A program made the translations under genes and the position numbers. Shown here one piece after another: positions 48,189-57,468 of a DNA stretch of 64,000 nucleotides (positions are counted from its first letter, which is position 1; each line of letters begins with the position of its first letter). The DNA is taken from NCBI RefSeq assembly GCF_004785795.1, contig NZ_SRRO01000001.1, forward strand, positions 2,914,001 through 2,978,000. Direction: 5' to 3'. A model generated the notes under the pieces. It was not told where the DNA came from, ran no database searches, and saw only the letters and a program-made list of their open reading frames with translations. The stretch comes from Nocardioides eburneiflavus. GTDB lineage: Bacteria > Actinomycetota > Actinomycetes > Propionibacteriales > Nocardioidaceae.

Positions 48189-48754
48189 CGGGTCTCCTCG
48201 TGGGCCGGCTTCCAGCGGACCGCCTCGCCGGTGAGTCCGCCGCTCATCGTGAACGCCTGGGTCGTGGCACTGACGTGCACGGTCTCGGGTGTCCCCGCCG
48301 GCCTGGCGGCCGCGTGCAGCAGGTGCGAGGCCTCGTGGAGGAGGTCGAGGGCCCGGTGCCAGGTCTCGACGTCGACCCAGGTCTCCAAGTCGCTGGAGGA
48401 CGACGCCCCGGGTGCCGCCTCCTGCAGCCGCCGCTCGACCTCGAGGGCGTTGGCGCGGGCGTAGGCGACGCGCTCGTCGATGCCGGGCCGGTGGGTGCGT
48501 ACGTCCCGCGAGGCGTCGTACCGGTAGCGCTTGGCGACGCCGCCGCGGATCTTCTCCTCGCTCTCGACGACGAGCTCGCCGGCGTCGTGGAGCTGGCGCA
48601 GGTGGTAGGACGCGTTGGCGTGGGTCAGCTCGAGGGCGCGGGCCACCTCGGCGGCACTCATCGCCTCCGCGGTCAGCAGCGACAGGATGCGCAGCCGCAC
48701 CGGGTGCGCCGTCGCCCGCAGCCGGGTGACGGCGTCGGTGTCGGTCTCGTCCAT
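48185..48754 (-). CDS. ArsR-family transcriptional regulator
   Basis: A 189-residue DNA-binding protein. A winged helix (residues 8-85) contains TAHPVRLRILSLLTAEAMSAAEVARALELTHANASYHLRQL, the ArsR/helix-turn-helix_20 type, followed by a longer helical C-terminal half (about 100-170) that probably dimerises or senses a ligand. No CxC metal motif is seen, so a metal sensor is unlikely. The ATG at 48754 has GGAGGG upstream. A good promoter with a 12-base repeat on each side lies ahead of it, pointing to self-regulation. The stop overlaps the MFS start. Confidence 0.88.
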   Translation of the reverse strand: MDETDTDAVTRLRATAHPVRLRILSLLTAEAMSAAEVARALELTHANASYHLRQLHDAGELVVESEEKIRGGVAKRYRYDASRDVRTHRPGIDERVAYARANALEVERRLQEAAPGASSSSDLETWVDVETWHRALDLLHEASHLLHAAARPAGTPETVHVSATTQAFTMSGGLTGEAVRWKPAHEETR

Positions 48755-48769
48755 CTCACCCTCCAATGG

Positions 48770-48827
48770 TTCTTGGGGAGTGAGTCTGGACGAAGGGAAG
48801 GCGACTGTCAAACACTTCTTGGGGAGT
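48770..48827 (-). promoter_or_regulatory. ArsR-MFS promoter flanked by 12-base direct repeats
   Basis: On the minus strand, -35 TTGACA (48806-48811) is perfect and is followed after 17 bases by CAGACT (48783-48788). The exact repeat TTCTTGGGGAGT (plus-strand sense) occurs at 48770-48781, just after the -10, and at 48816-48827, just before the -35. Two identical sites around one promoter suggest repressor binding, probably by the ArsR protein it drives. Confidence 0.65.
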
Positions 48828-48838
48828 AGCGGGTTCGC

Positions 48839-48901
48839 GGTAGTCCACCGGGACATGGTCGGGACGGGCGCCTTCCGGCAGCCACTTCCCGGTGGACTAC
48901 C
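48839..48901. repeat. Perfect 15-base inverted repeat with a 33-base spacer
   Basis: GGTAGTCCACCGGGA (48839-48853) and TCCCGGTGGACTACC (48887-48901) lie between divergent genes, so a terminator role is unlikely. It may be a two-site operator, a cruciform or a dispersed palindromic element. No gene is inside it. Confidence 0.7.
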
Positions 48902-49047
48902 CCGCCAGGGGCAGGCGGCCGAGCCCGGAACCGCCCCTGACGCGACCCTGAACCGACCCCGGAACCAGGTGAATTCGCCTCTCCGGCGTGCTTGGCTGGT
49001 GCCATCACCGGGCAGCAGGTCGCCCGGCCCACCGAGGAGTGAGTGCG

Positions 49048-49521
49048 ATGTCCGACCAGTACCCCACCGGCGCGCAGGGGCCCGACCCGACGCGGCCCGA
49101 CGGCCAGCAGCCCGAGACCACCTACCGCGCCGCCCCGCCGTCCATGTCGCCGCAGGACGAGCGCACGTGGGGCGCGGTCAGCCACGCCGGCGCCGTCGTC
49201 GCCATGGTCTGCTCGGCCGGGTTCCTCGGGTTCCTGGCCTCGATCGTGGTCTTCGTGATGTACAAGGACCGGGGCCCGTTCGTCCGCTCGCACGCCGCCA
49301 ACTCGATCAACGTCCAGATCTCGATGTTCATCTGGCTCGTCGTCGCGGCCGTGCTCTACGTGATCCTGGGCGTCATCACCATCGGCATCGGCTTCGTCGT
49401 CTTCTGGCCGGTCTTCTTCGTGCCGCCGGTCGTCGCCGGCATCCTGCACGTCGTGGGGGCGGTCAAGGCCTACAACGGCGAGTGGTGGAACCCGCCGCTC
49501 ACCCCGCAGCTCGTCAGGTGA
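49048..49521 (+). CDS. DUF4870 family membrane protein
   Basis: A 157-residue protein. A Pro/Gln/Asp-rich tail (residues 1-35) is followed by a DUF4870-type region: RTWGAVSHAGAVVAM, a first helix pair (about 44-72), FVRSHAANSINVQISMFIW and two more helices (about 92-142). It ends in YNGEWWNPPLTPQLV. Function unknown. The ATG at 49048 has GAGGAG 8 bases upstream. Its stop codon directly abuts the stop of the next gene on the other strand (TGATCA). Confidence 0.85.
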   Translation: MSDQYPTGAQGPDPTRPDGQQPETTYRAAPPSMSPQDERTWGAVSHAGAVVAMVCSAGFLGFLASIVVFVMYKDRGPFVRSHAANSINVQISMFIWLVVAAVLYVILGVITIGIGFVVFWPVFFVPPVVAGILHVVGAVKAYNGEWWNPPLTPQLVR

Positions 49522-50310
49522 TCACTGGTTGAGCTCGCGCAGGACCTCGTCCTGCCACGCGAACGCTGCCCGGGCCCGGACCGCCAGGTCCGGCCCGGGC
49601 AGCAGTGCCTCCACCCGCTCGGCCATCCCCTCCGGCAGGTCCGTGCGGAGGTAGCGCAGCCCGAAGTCGTGCCGCGCCGGACAGTGCCGGACCCGCAGGA
49701 GGCGTACGAGCGGCTCCACGGCGAACCTCAGGTGCAGCGTCGTCGCCTCCGCGAGGTCGCCCCGCGCGATCGCGCGCTCGACGAGCCAGGCGCCGGTCTG
49801 CCGCCGCGCGGCGGTCTGCTCCACCGCCTGCCGACGCTGCGCCGCCAGGTCGGCCTCGTCGTCGTCCTCGAGGACCAGCAGCCCGTCGGGGTCGTGGAGG
49901 ACGAGCGGTACGCCGTGTCGGCGTGTGTCCATGGTCAGCCGGTGGGGCAGCTGCTGGATGACCAGGTCGACCAGCCGGGTCGGTCGCGAGAGGTCGGCGG
50001 CGTCGGGCTGGAGGTGCAGGAAGCACTGCCGGCCGGTCGGCCCCCACGTCGTCTCGGGCAGCTCCCACACGTGGTCGACGCCGAGCTGCTCGCGCGCGAG
50101 GGCCAGCACGGCGGCGTACGTCGTCGCGGCGTTGCCGGTGCACCAGGCCTCGACGTCGAGGTCCGAGTGGTCGTCCCAGCCGCCCGTCACGGCCGAGCCG
50201 TTGACCACGACCACCCGGAGCGCGGGCACGTGGTCGGGCAGCCGGCCGAGGAGGGCCAGGACGTCGTCGTAGCGGTTGAGGTCTGGGTGGTCGGAACCGG
50301 GCTCGGGCAC
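49522..50310 (-). CDS. Nucleotidyltransferase-fold protein
   Basis: A 262-residue protein with a pol-beta-type nucleotidyltransferase motif [19 protein letters not shown] near residue 38, which supplies the GS and DxD metal residues. The second half is helical and resembles substrate-binding halves of aminoglycoside nucleotidyltransferase-like proteins. The substrate is unknown; a resistance role is not supported by sequence alone. The start is a GTG with CATACT 7 bases upstream, and it shares a 40-base promoter region with the leuS leader. Confidence 0.72.
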   Translation of the reverse strand: MPEPGSDHPDLNRYDDVLALLGRLPDHVPALRVVVVNGSAVTGGWDDHSDLDVEAWCTGNAATTYAAVLALAREQLGVDHVWELPETTWGPTGRQCFLHLQPDAADLSRPTRLVDLVIQQLPHRLTMDTRRHGVPLVLHDPDGLLVLEDDDEADLAAQRRQAVEQTAARRQTGAWLVERAIARGDLAEATTLHLRFAVEPLVRLLRVRHCPARHDFGLRYLRTDLPEGMAERVEALLPGPDLAVRARAAFAWQDEVLRELNQ

Positions 50311-50317
50311 GGGAATG

Positions 50318-50344
50318 AGTATGCGTCGGACGAACCGCTACCAT
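50318..50344. promoter_or_regulatory. Overlapping divergent promoters for leuS leader and nucleotidyltransferase gene
   Basis: CATACT on the minus strand (50318-50323) lies 7 bases before the GTG at 50310. TACCAT on the plus strand (50339-50344) lies 6 bases before the leader ATG at 50351. Only 15 bases separate the two -10 boxes, so each promoter's -35 region falls on the other's -10 side and both can hardly be used at once. Confidence 0.5.
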
Positions 50345-50350
50345 GGACCC

Positions 50351-50389
50351 ATGCGGTCGCAGATCCTGCTTCTTCGACAGCCGCGCTGA
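50351..50389 (+). CDS. leuS leader peptide with three Leu codons
   Basis: A 12-residue frame, [12 protein letters not shown], with ATG at 50351 and TGA at 50387-50389. The three leucines are consecutive (CTG CTT CTT); CTT is rare in this DNA, where CTC and CTG dominate. The -10 box TACCAT ends 6 bases upstream, so the peptide is read from the first base of the mRNA. A long hairpin begins at its tenth codon and a T-run terminator follows. A ribosome starved of Leu-tRNA would stop at codons 6-8. This fits a ribosome-mediated attenuator for leuS. Confidence 0.7.
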   Translation: MRSQILLLRQPR

Positions 50390-50415
50390 CTCACCGTCCA
50401 GGCAGTCAACGCGGC
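50380..50415 (+). promoter_or_regulatory. Leader hairpin upstream of the leuS attenuator
   Basis: GCCGCG-C-TGACT (50380-50391) pairs with AGTCA-A-CGCGGC (50404-50415): eleven pairs and one C-A mismatch, with a 12-base loop. The 5' arm overlaps the end of the leader peptide, so a translating ribosome would open it. It stops exactly where the terminator stem begins. Confidence 0.65.
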
Positions 50416-50441
50416 ACCCCTCCATGTGTGAGGGGTTTTTT
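50416..50441 (+). terminator. Attenuator terminator before leuS
   Basis: ACCCCTC and GAGGGGT form a 7-base-pair stem around a 7-base loop, with T residues at 50436-50441. It is the only terminator in the window with a clear T-run, and it stands 34 bases before the leuS ATG. CTCAC (50390-50394) could pair with GTGAG (50428-50432) to break it; this antiterminator is short. Confidence 0.75.
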
Positions 50442-50475
50442 CATGTCGGGAGCAGGACCCACAGGAGCGAGAGAG

Positions 50476-52959
50476 ATGAACCCCGAGCAGAGCACCCACG
50501 GCGAGACCACCTACGACATCGAGGCCACCGAGACGAAGTGGCAGCGGGTCTGGGAGGACCTCCAGCCGTTCCGGGCCGACGACGACAGCCCCCGCGAGAA
50601 GCGCTACGCGCTGACGATGTTCCCCTACCCCAGCGGGGACCTGCACATGGGGCACGCCGAGGTGTTCGCGCTGCACGACGTGGTGGCGCGCTACTGGTGG
50701 CAGCGCGGCTACGAGGTGCTGAACCCGATGGGCTTCGACTCCTTCGGCCTGCCCGCGGAGAACGCCGCGATCCGCAACGACGAGCACCCCGACACCTACA
50801 CGCGCGCCAACATCGCGCGCTCGATCGAGTCGTGCCAGAAGTACGCCGCGTCGTTCGACTGGTCGCGGACCTTCAACACCTCCGACCCGGGCTACTACCG
50901 CTGGACCCAGTGGCTGTTCCTGAAGTTCTACGAGCGGGGCCTGGCCTACCGCAAGAACAGCCCGGTCAACTGGTGCCCCAACGACCAGACCGTCCTGGCC
51001 AACGAGCAGGTCGTCGGCGGTGTCTGCGACCGCTGCGGGGCGGAGGTGACCAAGAAGGAGCTGACCCAGTGGTACTTCAAGATCACCGACTACGCCCAGG
51101 AGCTGCTGGACGGCCTGGACGACCTGGAGAAGACCTGGCCCGACCGCGTGGTCACCGCCCAGCGCAACTGGATCGGCCGGTCCGAGGGCGCCCACGTCAC
51201 CTTCACGCTGCACACCGCTGTCGGTGAGCGCGACATCGAGGTCTACACGACCCGTCCCGACACGCTGTACGGCGCCACCTTCATGGTGGTCGCCGCCGAC
51301 GCCGCGCTGGCCGCCGAGATCGTGCACCCCGACCGCGCGCAGGCGCTGGAGGACTACCTGGTCGAGGTCCGCAAGGCCTCCGACATCGACCGGCTGGCCA
51401 CCGACCGGCCCAAGACCGGCGTGGACCTGGGCATCACCGCCACCAACCCGGTCTCCGGCGAGGAGATCCCGGTGTGGGCCAGCGACTACGTGCTGGCCGA
51501 CTACGGCACCGGCGCGATCATGGCCGTGCCCGCCCACGACCAGCGCGACCTGGACTTCGCCCGCACCATGGGCCTGCCGGTCCGACGCGTCATCGACACC
51601 GGTGACGACAACCCCGAGGAGACCGGGGTCGCGACGTCGGGGGACGGCACGTACGTCAACAGCGGGCCGCTGGACGGGCTGGCCGACAAGGCCTCCGGCA
51701 TCCGCTCGATCATCGAGCGGTTGGAGGCGGACGGACGCGGCTCCGGCGCGGTCAACTTCCGCCTGCGCGACTGGCTGCTGAGCCGCCAGCGCTACTGGGG
51801 TGCGCCGATCCCGATCATCCACTGCCCCGTGGACGGCGAGGTGCCGGTGCCCGAGGACCAGCTGCCCGTGACGCTGCCGATGCTGACCGGCGCCGACCTG
51901 AAGCCCAAGGGCACCTCGCCGCTGGGCGGCGCGACCGAGTGGGTCAACACGACCTGCCCGACCTGCGGCGGACCGGCGACCCGCGACACCGACACCATGG
52001 ACACGTTCGTCGACTCGTCCTGGTACATGTTCCGCTACTGCTCGCCGCACGACGACACCCAGGCGTTCGACAGCGCCAAGGTCAACATGTGGATGCCGAG
52101 CGACCTCTACGTCGGCGGCGTGGAGCACGCGGTGCTGCACCTGCTGTACGGCCGGTTCTTCACCAAGGTGCTCAACGACATGGGGATGGTGGACTTCCGC
52201 GAGCCGTGGGCGGCCCAGCTGAACCAGGGCTTCGTGATCAACAAGGGCAAGAAGATGAGCAAGTCCCTGGGCAACGGCGTCAACCTGGGCGACCAGCTCG
52301 CGGCCTTCGGCGTGGACGCGGTGCGCCTGACCCTGGTCTTCGCCGGTCCTCCGGAGGACGACATCGACTGGGCCAACATGTCGCCCGACGGGTCGCTGCG
52401 CTTCCTGCAGCGGGCCTGGCGCCTGTCCGGCGACGTCGCCTCGGCGCCGGGCGTCGACGTGACGGCCGGCGACGTGGCGCTCCGGCGTACGACGGCGCGC
52501 ACCGTCCACGACGCGGCCGAGCTGGTCGAGACCTACCGCTTCAACGTGCTGGTGGCCCGGGTGATGGAGCTGGTCAACGCCACCCGCAAGGCCATCGACT
52601 CCGGTGTCGGGCCCGCGGACCCAGCGGTGCGCGAGGCGACCGAGGCGGTGGCGGTCCTGCTGTCACTGGTGGCGCCCTACACGGCCGAGGAGATGTGGGA
52701 GCGGCTGGGCCACGAGCCCACGGTCGCCCGCACCGGCTGGCCCGCGGTCGACGAGGCGCTGCTGGTCGAGGACACCGTCACCGCGGTGGTGCAGGTCAAG
52801 GGCAAGGTCAAGGCGCGGCTGGAGGTGTCGCCCGGCATCTCCGAGGCCGACCTGGAGGCCGCCGCCCTCGCCGACGCGGGCGTGCAGCGGGCGATCGACG
52901 GCGCGACCGTGCGCAAGGTCATCGTGCGCGCACCCAAGCTGGTCAACGTCGTCGTCTGA
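50476..52959 (+). CDS. leuS: Leucyl-tRNA synthetase
   Basis: An 827-residue class-I synthetase that charges tRNA-Leu. The HIGH-type motif is HMGH at residues 57-60 ([16 protein letters not shown]) and KMSKS is at 593-597. The CP1 editing domain in between has [15 protein letters not shown] and [12 protein letters not shown] zinc-type CDRCG site lies near residue 180, with partner Cys in NWCPND. The C-terminal domain is complete. The ATG at 50476 has AGGAG and GAGAGAG upstream; an in-frame ATG at 50443 next to the T-run lacks a ribosome site. Expression is probably controlled by the attenuator upstream. Confidence 0.96.
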   Translation: MNPEQSTHGETTYDIEATETKWQRVWEDLQPFRADDDSPREKRYALTMFPYPSGDLHMGHAEVFALHDVVARYWWQRGYEVLNPMGFDSFGLPAENAAIRNDEHPDTYTRANIARSIESCQKYAASFDWSRTFNTSDPGYYRWTQWLFLKFYERGLAYRKNSPVNWCPNDQTVLANEQVVGGVCDRCGAEVTKKELTQWYFKITDYAQELLDGLDDLEKTWPDRVVTAQRNWIGRSEGAHVTFTLHTAVGERDIEVYTTRPDTLYGATFMVVAADAALAAEIVHPDRAQALEDYLVEVRKASDIDRLATDRPKTGVDLGITATNPVSGEEIPVWASDYVLADYGTGAIMAVPAHDQRDLDFARTMGLPVRRVIDTGDDNPEETGVATSGDGTYVNSGPLDGLADKASGIRSIIERLEADGRGSGAVNFRLRDWLLSRQRYWGAPIPIIHCPVDGEVPVPEDQLPVTLPMLTGADLKPKGTSPLGGATEWVNTTCPTCGGPATRDTDTMDTFVDSSWYMFRYCSPHDDTQAFDSAKVNMWMPSDLYVGGVEHAVLHLLYGRFFTKVLNDMGMVDFREPWAAQLNQGFVINKGKKMSKSLGNGVNLGDQLAAFGVDAVRLTLVFAGPPEDDIDWANMSPDGSLRFLQRAWRLSGDVASAPGVDVTAGDVALRRTTARTVHDAAELVETYRFNVLVARVMELVNATRKAIDSGVGPADPAVREATEAVAVLLSLVAPYTAEEMWERLGHEPTVARTGWPAVDEALLVEDTVTAVVQVKGKVKARLEVSPGISEADLEAAALADAGVQRAIDGATVRKVIVRAPKLVNVVV

Positions 52960-52978
52960 CCCGCCCCCGGGACAGCGA

Positions 52979-53009
52979 ACCGGCCCCGCGGCAGTGCCGC
53001 GGGGCCGGT
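52979..53009. terminator. Terminator between leuS and the subtilase gene
   Basis: A perfect 14-base-pair GC stem ACCGGCCCCGCGGC / GCCGCGGGGCCGGT with an AGT loop between convergent genes. It has no T-run. Confidence 0.85.
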
Positions 53010-53045
53010 CGTCACTCGAGGTGAGGTGTGCTGGTCAGGAGACCC

Positions 53046-54623
<1,578 letters not shown>

Positions 54624-54709
54624 CGATGGATCCTTCCCGAGACAGATGGACGAGGCTGACCATGACCGTCCGACGCCGTCCCGGGCAAGGGGCAGGCCGC
54701 GCTTAACAC

Positions 54710-55579
54710 TTAACTCGGCCAGCTCCAGCGGATCCCCGTCGTCCCCGGTGCGGTGTCGGTGTGGACGAGGTGCGCGCGGCGATCACGGTCGAGCGAGACC
54801 GGCTGCTCCCGGCCCTCGGTGAAGGCCCAGACCCCCTGGGGGAGGGCGCCCGGGTCGAACGCCACCTCGAGCAGGTACTCGCGCATCGGCAGGCGCAGGC
54901 GGCGGGTGTACTCGTGCTCGCGGGGGCCGGGGGCGGGGGAGACGACGTCGTACGACACGATCACGGTCTCACCGCGGCGCAGCGGCCGGAAGAAGAGCAG
55001 CTCGGCACCGACCACGCCGGCCCCGGGGTCGCGCTCGACCCGTCCGAGCGCGCACCCGCGCAGCGGCCGGATCTCGGGCAGGCCCGCCTCGAGGTCGTCC
55101 TGGGAGTGCATCACGACGCGACGGTCGGGACCGTCGGCGCGGGCCCGCATCGCCTGACGCACGGTCAGGCTGACCTGGCGTCGGTCCGGGCCGATGTGCA
55201 GGACGTCGTGGACCGAGACCCGCGCCAGGTCGGTGTCCCAGCTCGTGTCGAGCCGCCCGAGTATCGCGGAGTGCGGCTCCTCGGGCCACAGTGCGTCGAG
55301 TCCCCGTACGGCGTGGCGCGGGGTGCGCTCACGCGTGCTGGGGAGGGTCGCGGTGAGGCTGCCGGCGGGCAGGCCGAGGACGTCCTCGAGGTGTGGCAGG
55401 GCCGCCAGGGACGACCTGCGCCCGGGCTCGCTGCGGCCGGACCGCCAGTAGCTGAGGGTCGCCGAGCTCACGGAGATGCCGCGTTGCGCGAGGTGGTCGG
55501 TGATCCGGTCCAGGCTCAGCCCGCGCTCGTCGATGGCAGACCGGAGTGCGTCGGCGAAGCTCCCGGGCCTGTCACGCAT
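54710..55579 (-). CDS. Helix-turn-helix protein of unknown function
   Basis: A 289-residue protein. Residues 5-65 form a Cro/Xre-type helix-turn-helix (FADALRSAIDERGLSLDRITDHLAQRGISVSSATLSYWRSGR). The remainder, 75-289, is a beta-rich region (VSLTVRQAMRARADG, ELLFFRPLRRGETVIVSYDV, EYLLEVAFDPGALPQGVWAF) of a kind seen in actinobacterial XRE proteins without known ligand. I place the start at the ATG at 55579, just before the DNA-binding domain; the open frame upstream is the reverse of degV. It diverges from degV over 96 bases. Confidence 0.75.
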   Translation of the reverse strand: MRDRPGSFADALRSAIDERGLSLDRITDHLAQRGISVSSATLSYWRSGRSEPGRRSSLAALPHLEDVLGLPAGSLTATLPSTRERTPRHAVRGLDALWPEEPHSAILGRLDTSWDTDLARVSVHDVLHIGPDRRQVSLTVRQAMRARADGPDRRVVMHSQDDLEAGLPEIRPLRGCALGRVERDPGAGVVGAELLFFRPLRRGETVIVSYDVVSPAPGPREHEYTRRLRLPMREYLLEVAFDPGALPQGVWAFTEGREQPVSLDRDRRAHLVHTDTAPGTTGIRWSWPS

Positions 55580-55663
55580 CCGGCCATCCAAGCGGAGGCC
55601 CCCACGGGCTGCAACACGCACCCGCACGGTGAGCGGCTGCCCCGGCACCTCGGTGGCTGCCAC

Positions 55664-55669
55664 TAGCCT
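55664..55669 (+). promoter_or_regulatory. -10 box of degV
   Basis: TAGCCT ends 6 bases before the GTG start of degV, predicting a leaderless transcript. No ribosome site is present. Confidence 0.5.
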
Positions 55670-55675
55670 TCGGGT

Positions 55676-56533
55676 GTGTCCGGCACCGTGATCGTCACCG
55701 ACTCGACCGCGAGCCTGCCCGCCGAGCTGGCGCAGGCCCACGGCATCCGGGTGGTGCCGCTGCAGGTCGTCATCGGCGCCCGGGTGCTCGACGAGGGGCC
55801 CGACGGGGCGACCCCCGAGGTGGTGGCGCAGGCCCTGCGTGACTTCGTGCCGGTGAGCACGTCGCGGCCGGCACCGGCGCTCTTCGCCGACCTCTACCGC
55901 TCCCTGGAGGCCGAGGGGGTCGAGGAGATCGTCTCGGTCCACCTCTCCGGCCAGATGAGCGGCACCTTCGAGTCGGCCCAGCTCGCCGCGCTCGAGGTCG
56001 ACCTGCCGGTGCACGTCGTCGACTCCGGCCAGGTCGGGATCGCGACGGGCTTCGCCGCGCTCAGCGCCGCAGCCGTGCTGGAGGCCGGCGGCACCGCCCA
56101 GCAGGCGGCCGAGGCCGCGCTGGCCCGGGGGGAGGCGGCGACCTCGCTCTTCTACGTCGACACCCTGGAGTACCTGCGCCGGGGCGGGAGGATCGGTGCG
56201 GCCGCGGCGATCTTCGGCAGTGCCCTGTCGGTCAAGCCCCTGCTCGAGATCGCCGGCGGCAAGGTCGTGCCCCGCGAGCGCGTACGGACGGCCTCCCGGG
56301 CGCTGGCGCGGCTGGCCGAGCTCGCGGTCGAGGCCGCAGGGGACCGCCCGGTCGACGTGTGCGTCTCCCACCTGGCCAGCCCCGAGCGGGCCGGGGCTCT
56401 GGCGGCCACGCTCACCGAACGGCTGGCCGGGGGGCTGGAGGGGCGCGAGGTGATGTGCGGCGAGCTCGGCGCCGTGCTGGGCGCCCACGTGGGTCCCGGC
56501 ATGGTGGCGGTCTGCGTCGCCCCGCGGGACTGA
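55676..56533 (+). CDS. DegV family fatty-acid-binding protein
   Basis: A 285-residue two-lobed protein of the DegV family, which binds a fatty acid and hands it to a fatty-acid kinase in other bacteria. The signatures IVTDSTASLPAELA, VSTSRPAPALFADLYRSL, SVHLSGQMSGTFESAQLAA, VVDSGQVGIATGF and LEYLRRGGRIGAAAAIFGSALSVKPLL are all present. The start is a GTG with a -10 box 6 bases upstream. Seventy bases separate it from comEA, which has its own promoter. No kinase partner is adjacent. Confidence 0.92.
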   Translation: MSGTVIVTDSTASLPAELAQAHGIRVVPLQVVIGARVLDEGPDGATPEVVAQALRDFVPVSTSRPAPALFADLYRSLEAEGVEEIVSVHLSGQMSGTFESAQLAALEVDLPVHVVDSGQVGIATGFAALSAAAVLEAGGTAQQAAEAALARGEAATSLFYVDTLEYLRRGGRIGAAAAIFGSALSVKPLLEIAGGKVVPRERVRTASRALARLAELAVEAAGDRPVDVCVSHLASPERAGALAATLTERLAGGLEGREVMCGELGAVLGAHVGPGMVAVCVAPRD

Positions 56534-56591
56534 CCACGCGGCTCTCTCCACAGATCGCCGATCACCCCTGTCGGGAGCCACGTCGCGTTCC

Positions 56592-56597
56592 TAGCGT
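56592..56597 (+). promoter_or_regulatory. -10 box of comEA
   Basis: TAGCGT ends 6 bases before the comEA ATG. The spacer GGAGGC could also act as a very close ribosome site, so the start may be leaderless or not. Confidence 0.45.
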
Positions 56598-56603
56598 GGA
56601 GGC

Positions 56604-57449
56604 ATGCGTCGATCCCAGTCGTCCTCCGAGCACGCCGAGGCGGTGTCGCGCCGGCTGGCGACGCTGAGTGCGGAGCTCGCGGCCGTCCGCGGTGAGGCCG
56701 ACGAGCCGCCCGACACCACGCACACCCGGGTCCGCGAGCGTCCCGACGAGCCGCCCGCCCCGGTGGTGCTGCCCGTGCCGGGGCGGCACGCGTCGCGGCG
56801 GCTGCGGATCGGTGGGTTCCAGCTCGGGCCGACACACCTGGCGATCGTGTGCTGCGTGGCCGCGCTCGCTGTCGGCCTGGCGGCCTGGTGGGCCGTGCGC
56901 GACCAGGCCGAGGTCGTGCCCGTCGCGCCTGCGGACGCGGGCGCGTCACCCGCGCCCCTGGCCCCGGTCGGCACCGCCGCGGACCCAGGGGCCGACGGGG
57001 CGGCGGAGGCGGACCCACCGACCGAGGAGCTGGTCGTGGACGTCGCCGGCAAGGTGCGTCGCCCGGGCATCGCGGTGCTGCCGCCCGGCTCGCGCGTGGT
57101 CGACGCCCTCGAGGCGGCGGGGGGAGCGCGCCGCGGGGTGGACCTGACGTCGCTCAACCTGGCCCGGCCGGTCGTCGACGGCGAGCAGATCCTGGTCGGC
57201 GTCGAGGCGGCGGCCGGGGTGGCCGGTTCGCTCGGCTCGACGGTCCCCGGCGGCGAGACCCTGGTCAACCTCAACACCGCGGACCTCGCGGCGCTCGACA
57301 CCTTGCCGGGGGTCGGTCCGGTGACGGCCGAGTCGATCATCGGCTGGCGCGACGCCAACGGGGGCTTCACCTCGGTCGACGAGCTGTTGGAGGTCGACGG
57401 CATCGGTGAGGCCACCCTCGCCGACCTGGCGCCGCACGTCACCCTCTGA
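56604..57449 (+). CDS. comEA: ComEA family DNA-binding protein
   Basis: A 281-residue membrane-anchored DNA receptor-type protein. A cytoplasmic N-terminal tail (1-77, Pro/Glu-rich) is followed by one helix (78-98), an Ala/Pro linker, an SLBB domain (about 143-200, VVDVAGKVRRPGIAVLPPGSRVVDAL) and a helix-hairpin-helix pair (about 219-281, VNLNTADLAALDTLPGVGPVTAESIIGWRDANGGF). The HhH binds double-stranded DNA in competence systems. Natural transformation has not been shown for this type of bacterium from the sequence alone. comEC follows after 19 bases. Confidence 0.92.
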   Translation: MRRSQSSSEHAEAVSRRLATLSAELAAVRGEADEPPDTTHTRVRERPDEPPAPVVLPVPGRHASRRLRIGGFQLGPTHLAIVCCVAALAVGLAAWWAVRDQAEVVPVAPADAGASPAPLAPVGTAADPGADGAAEADPPTEELVVDVAGKVRRPGIAVLPPGSRVVDALEAAGGARRGVDLTSLNLARPVVDGEQILVGVEAAAGVAGSLGSTVPGGETLVNLNTADLAALDTLPGVGPVTAESIIGWRDANGGFTSVDELLEVDGIGEATLADLAPHVTL

Positions 57450-57468
57450 GCACCGCTGACCGCGACCC

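Noticed and set aside
50351..50441. T-box riboswitch for leuS
   Set aside because: There is no T-box consensus and no specifier-loop stem; the short peptide with Leu codons explains the terminator better.
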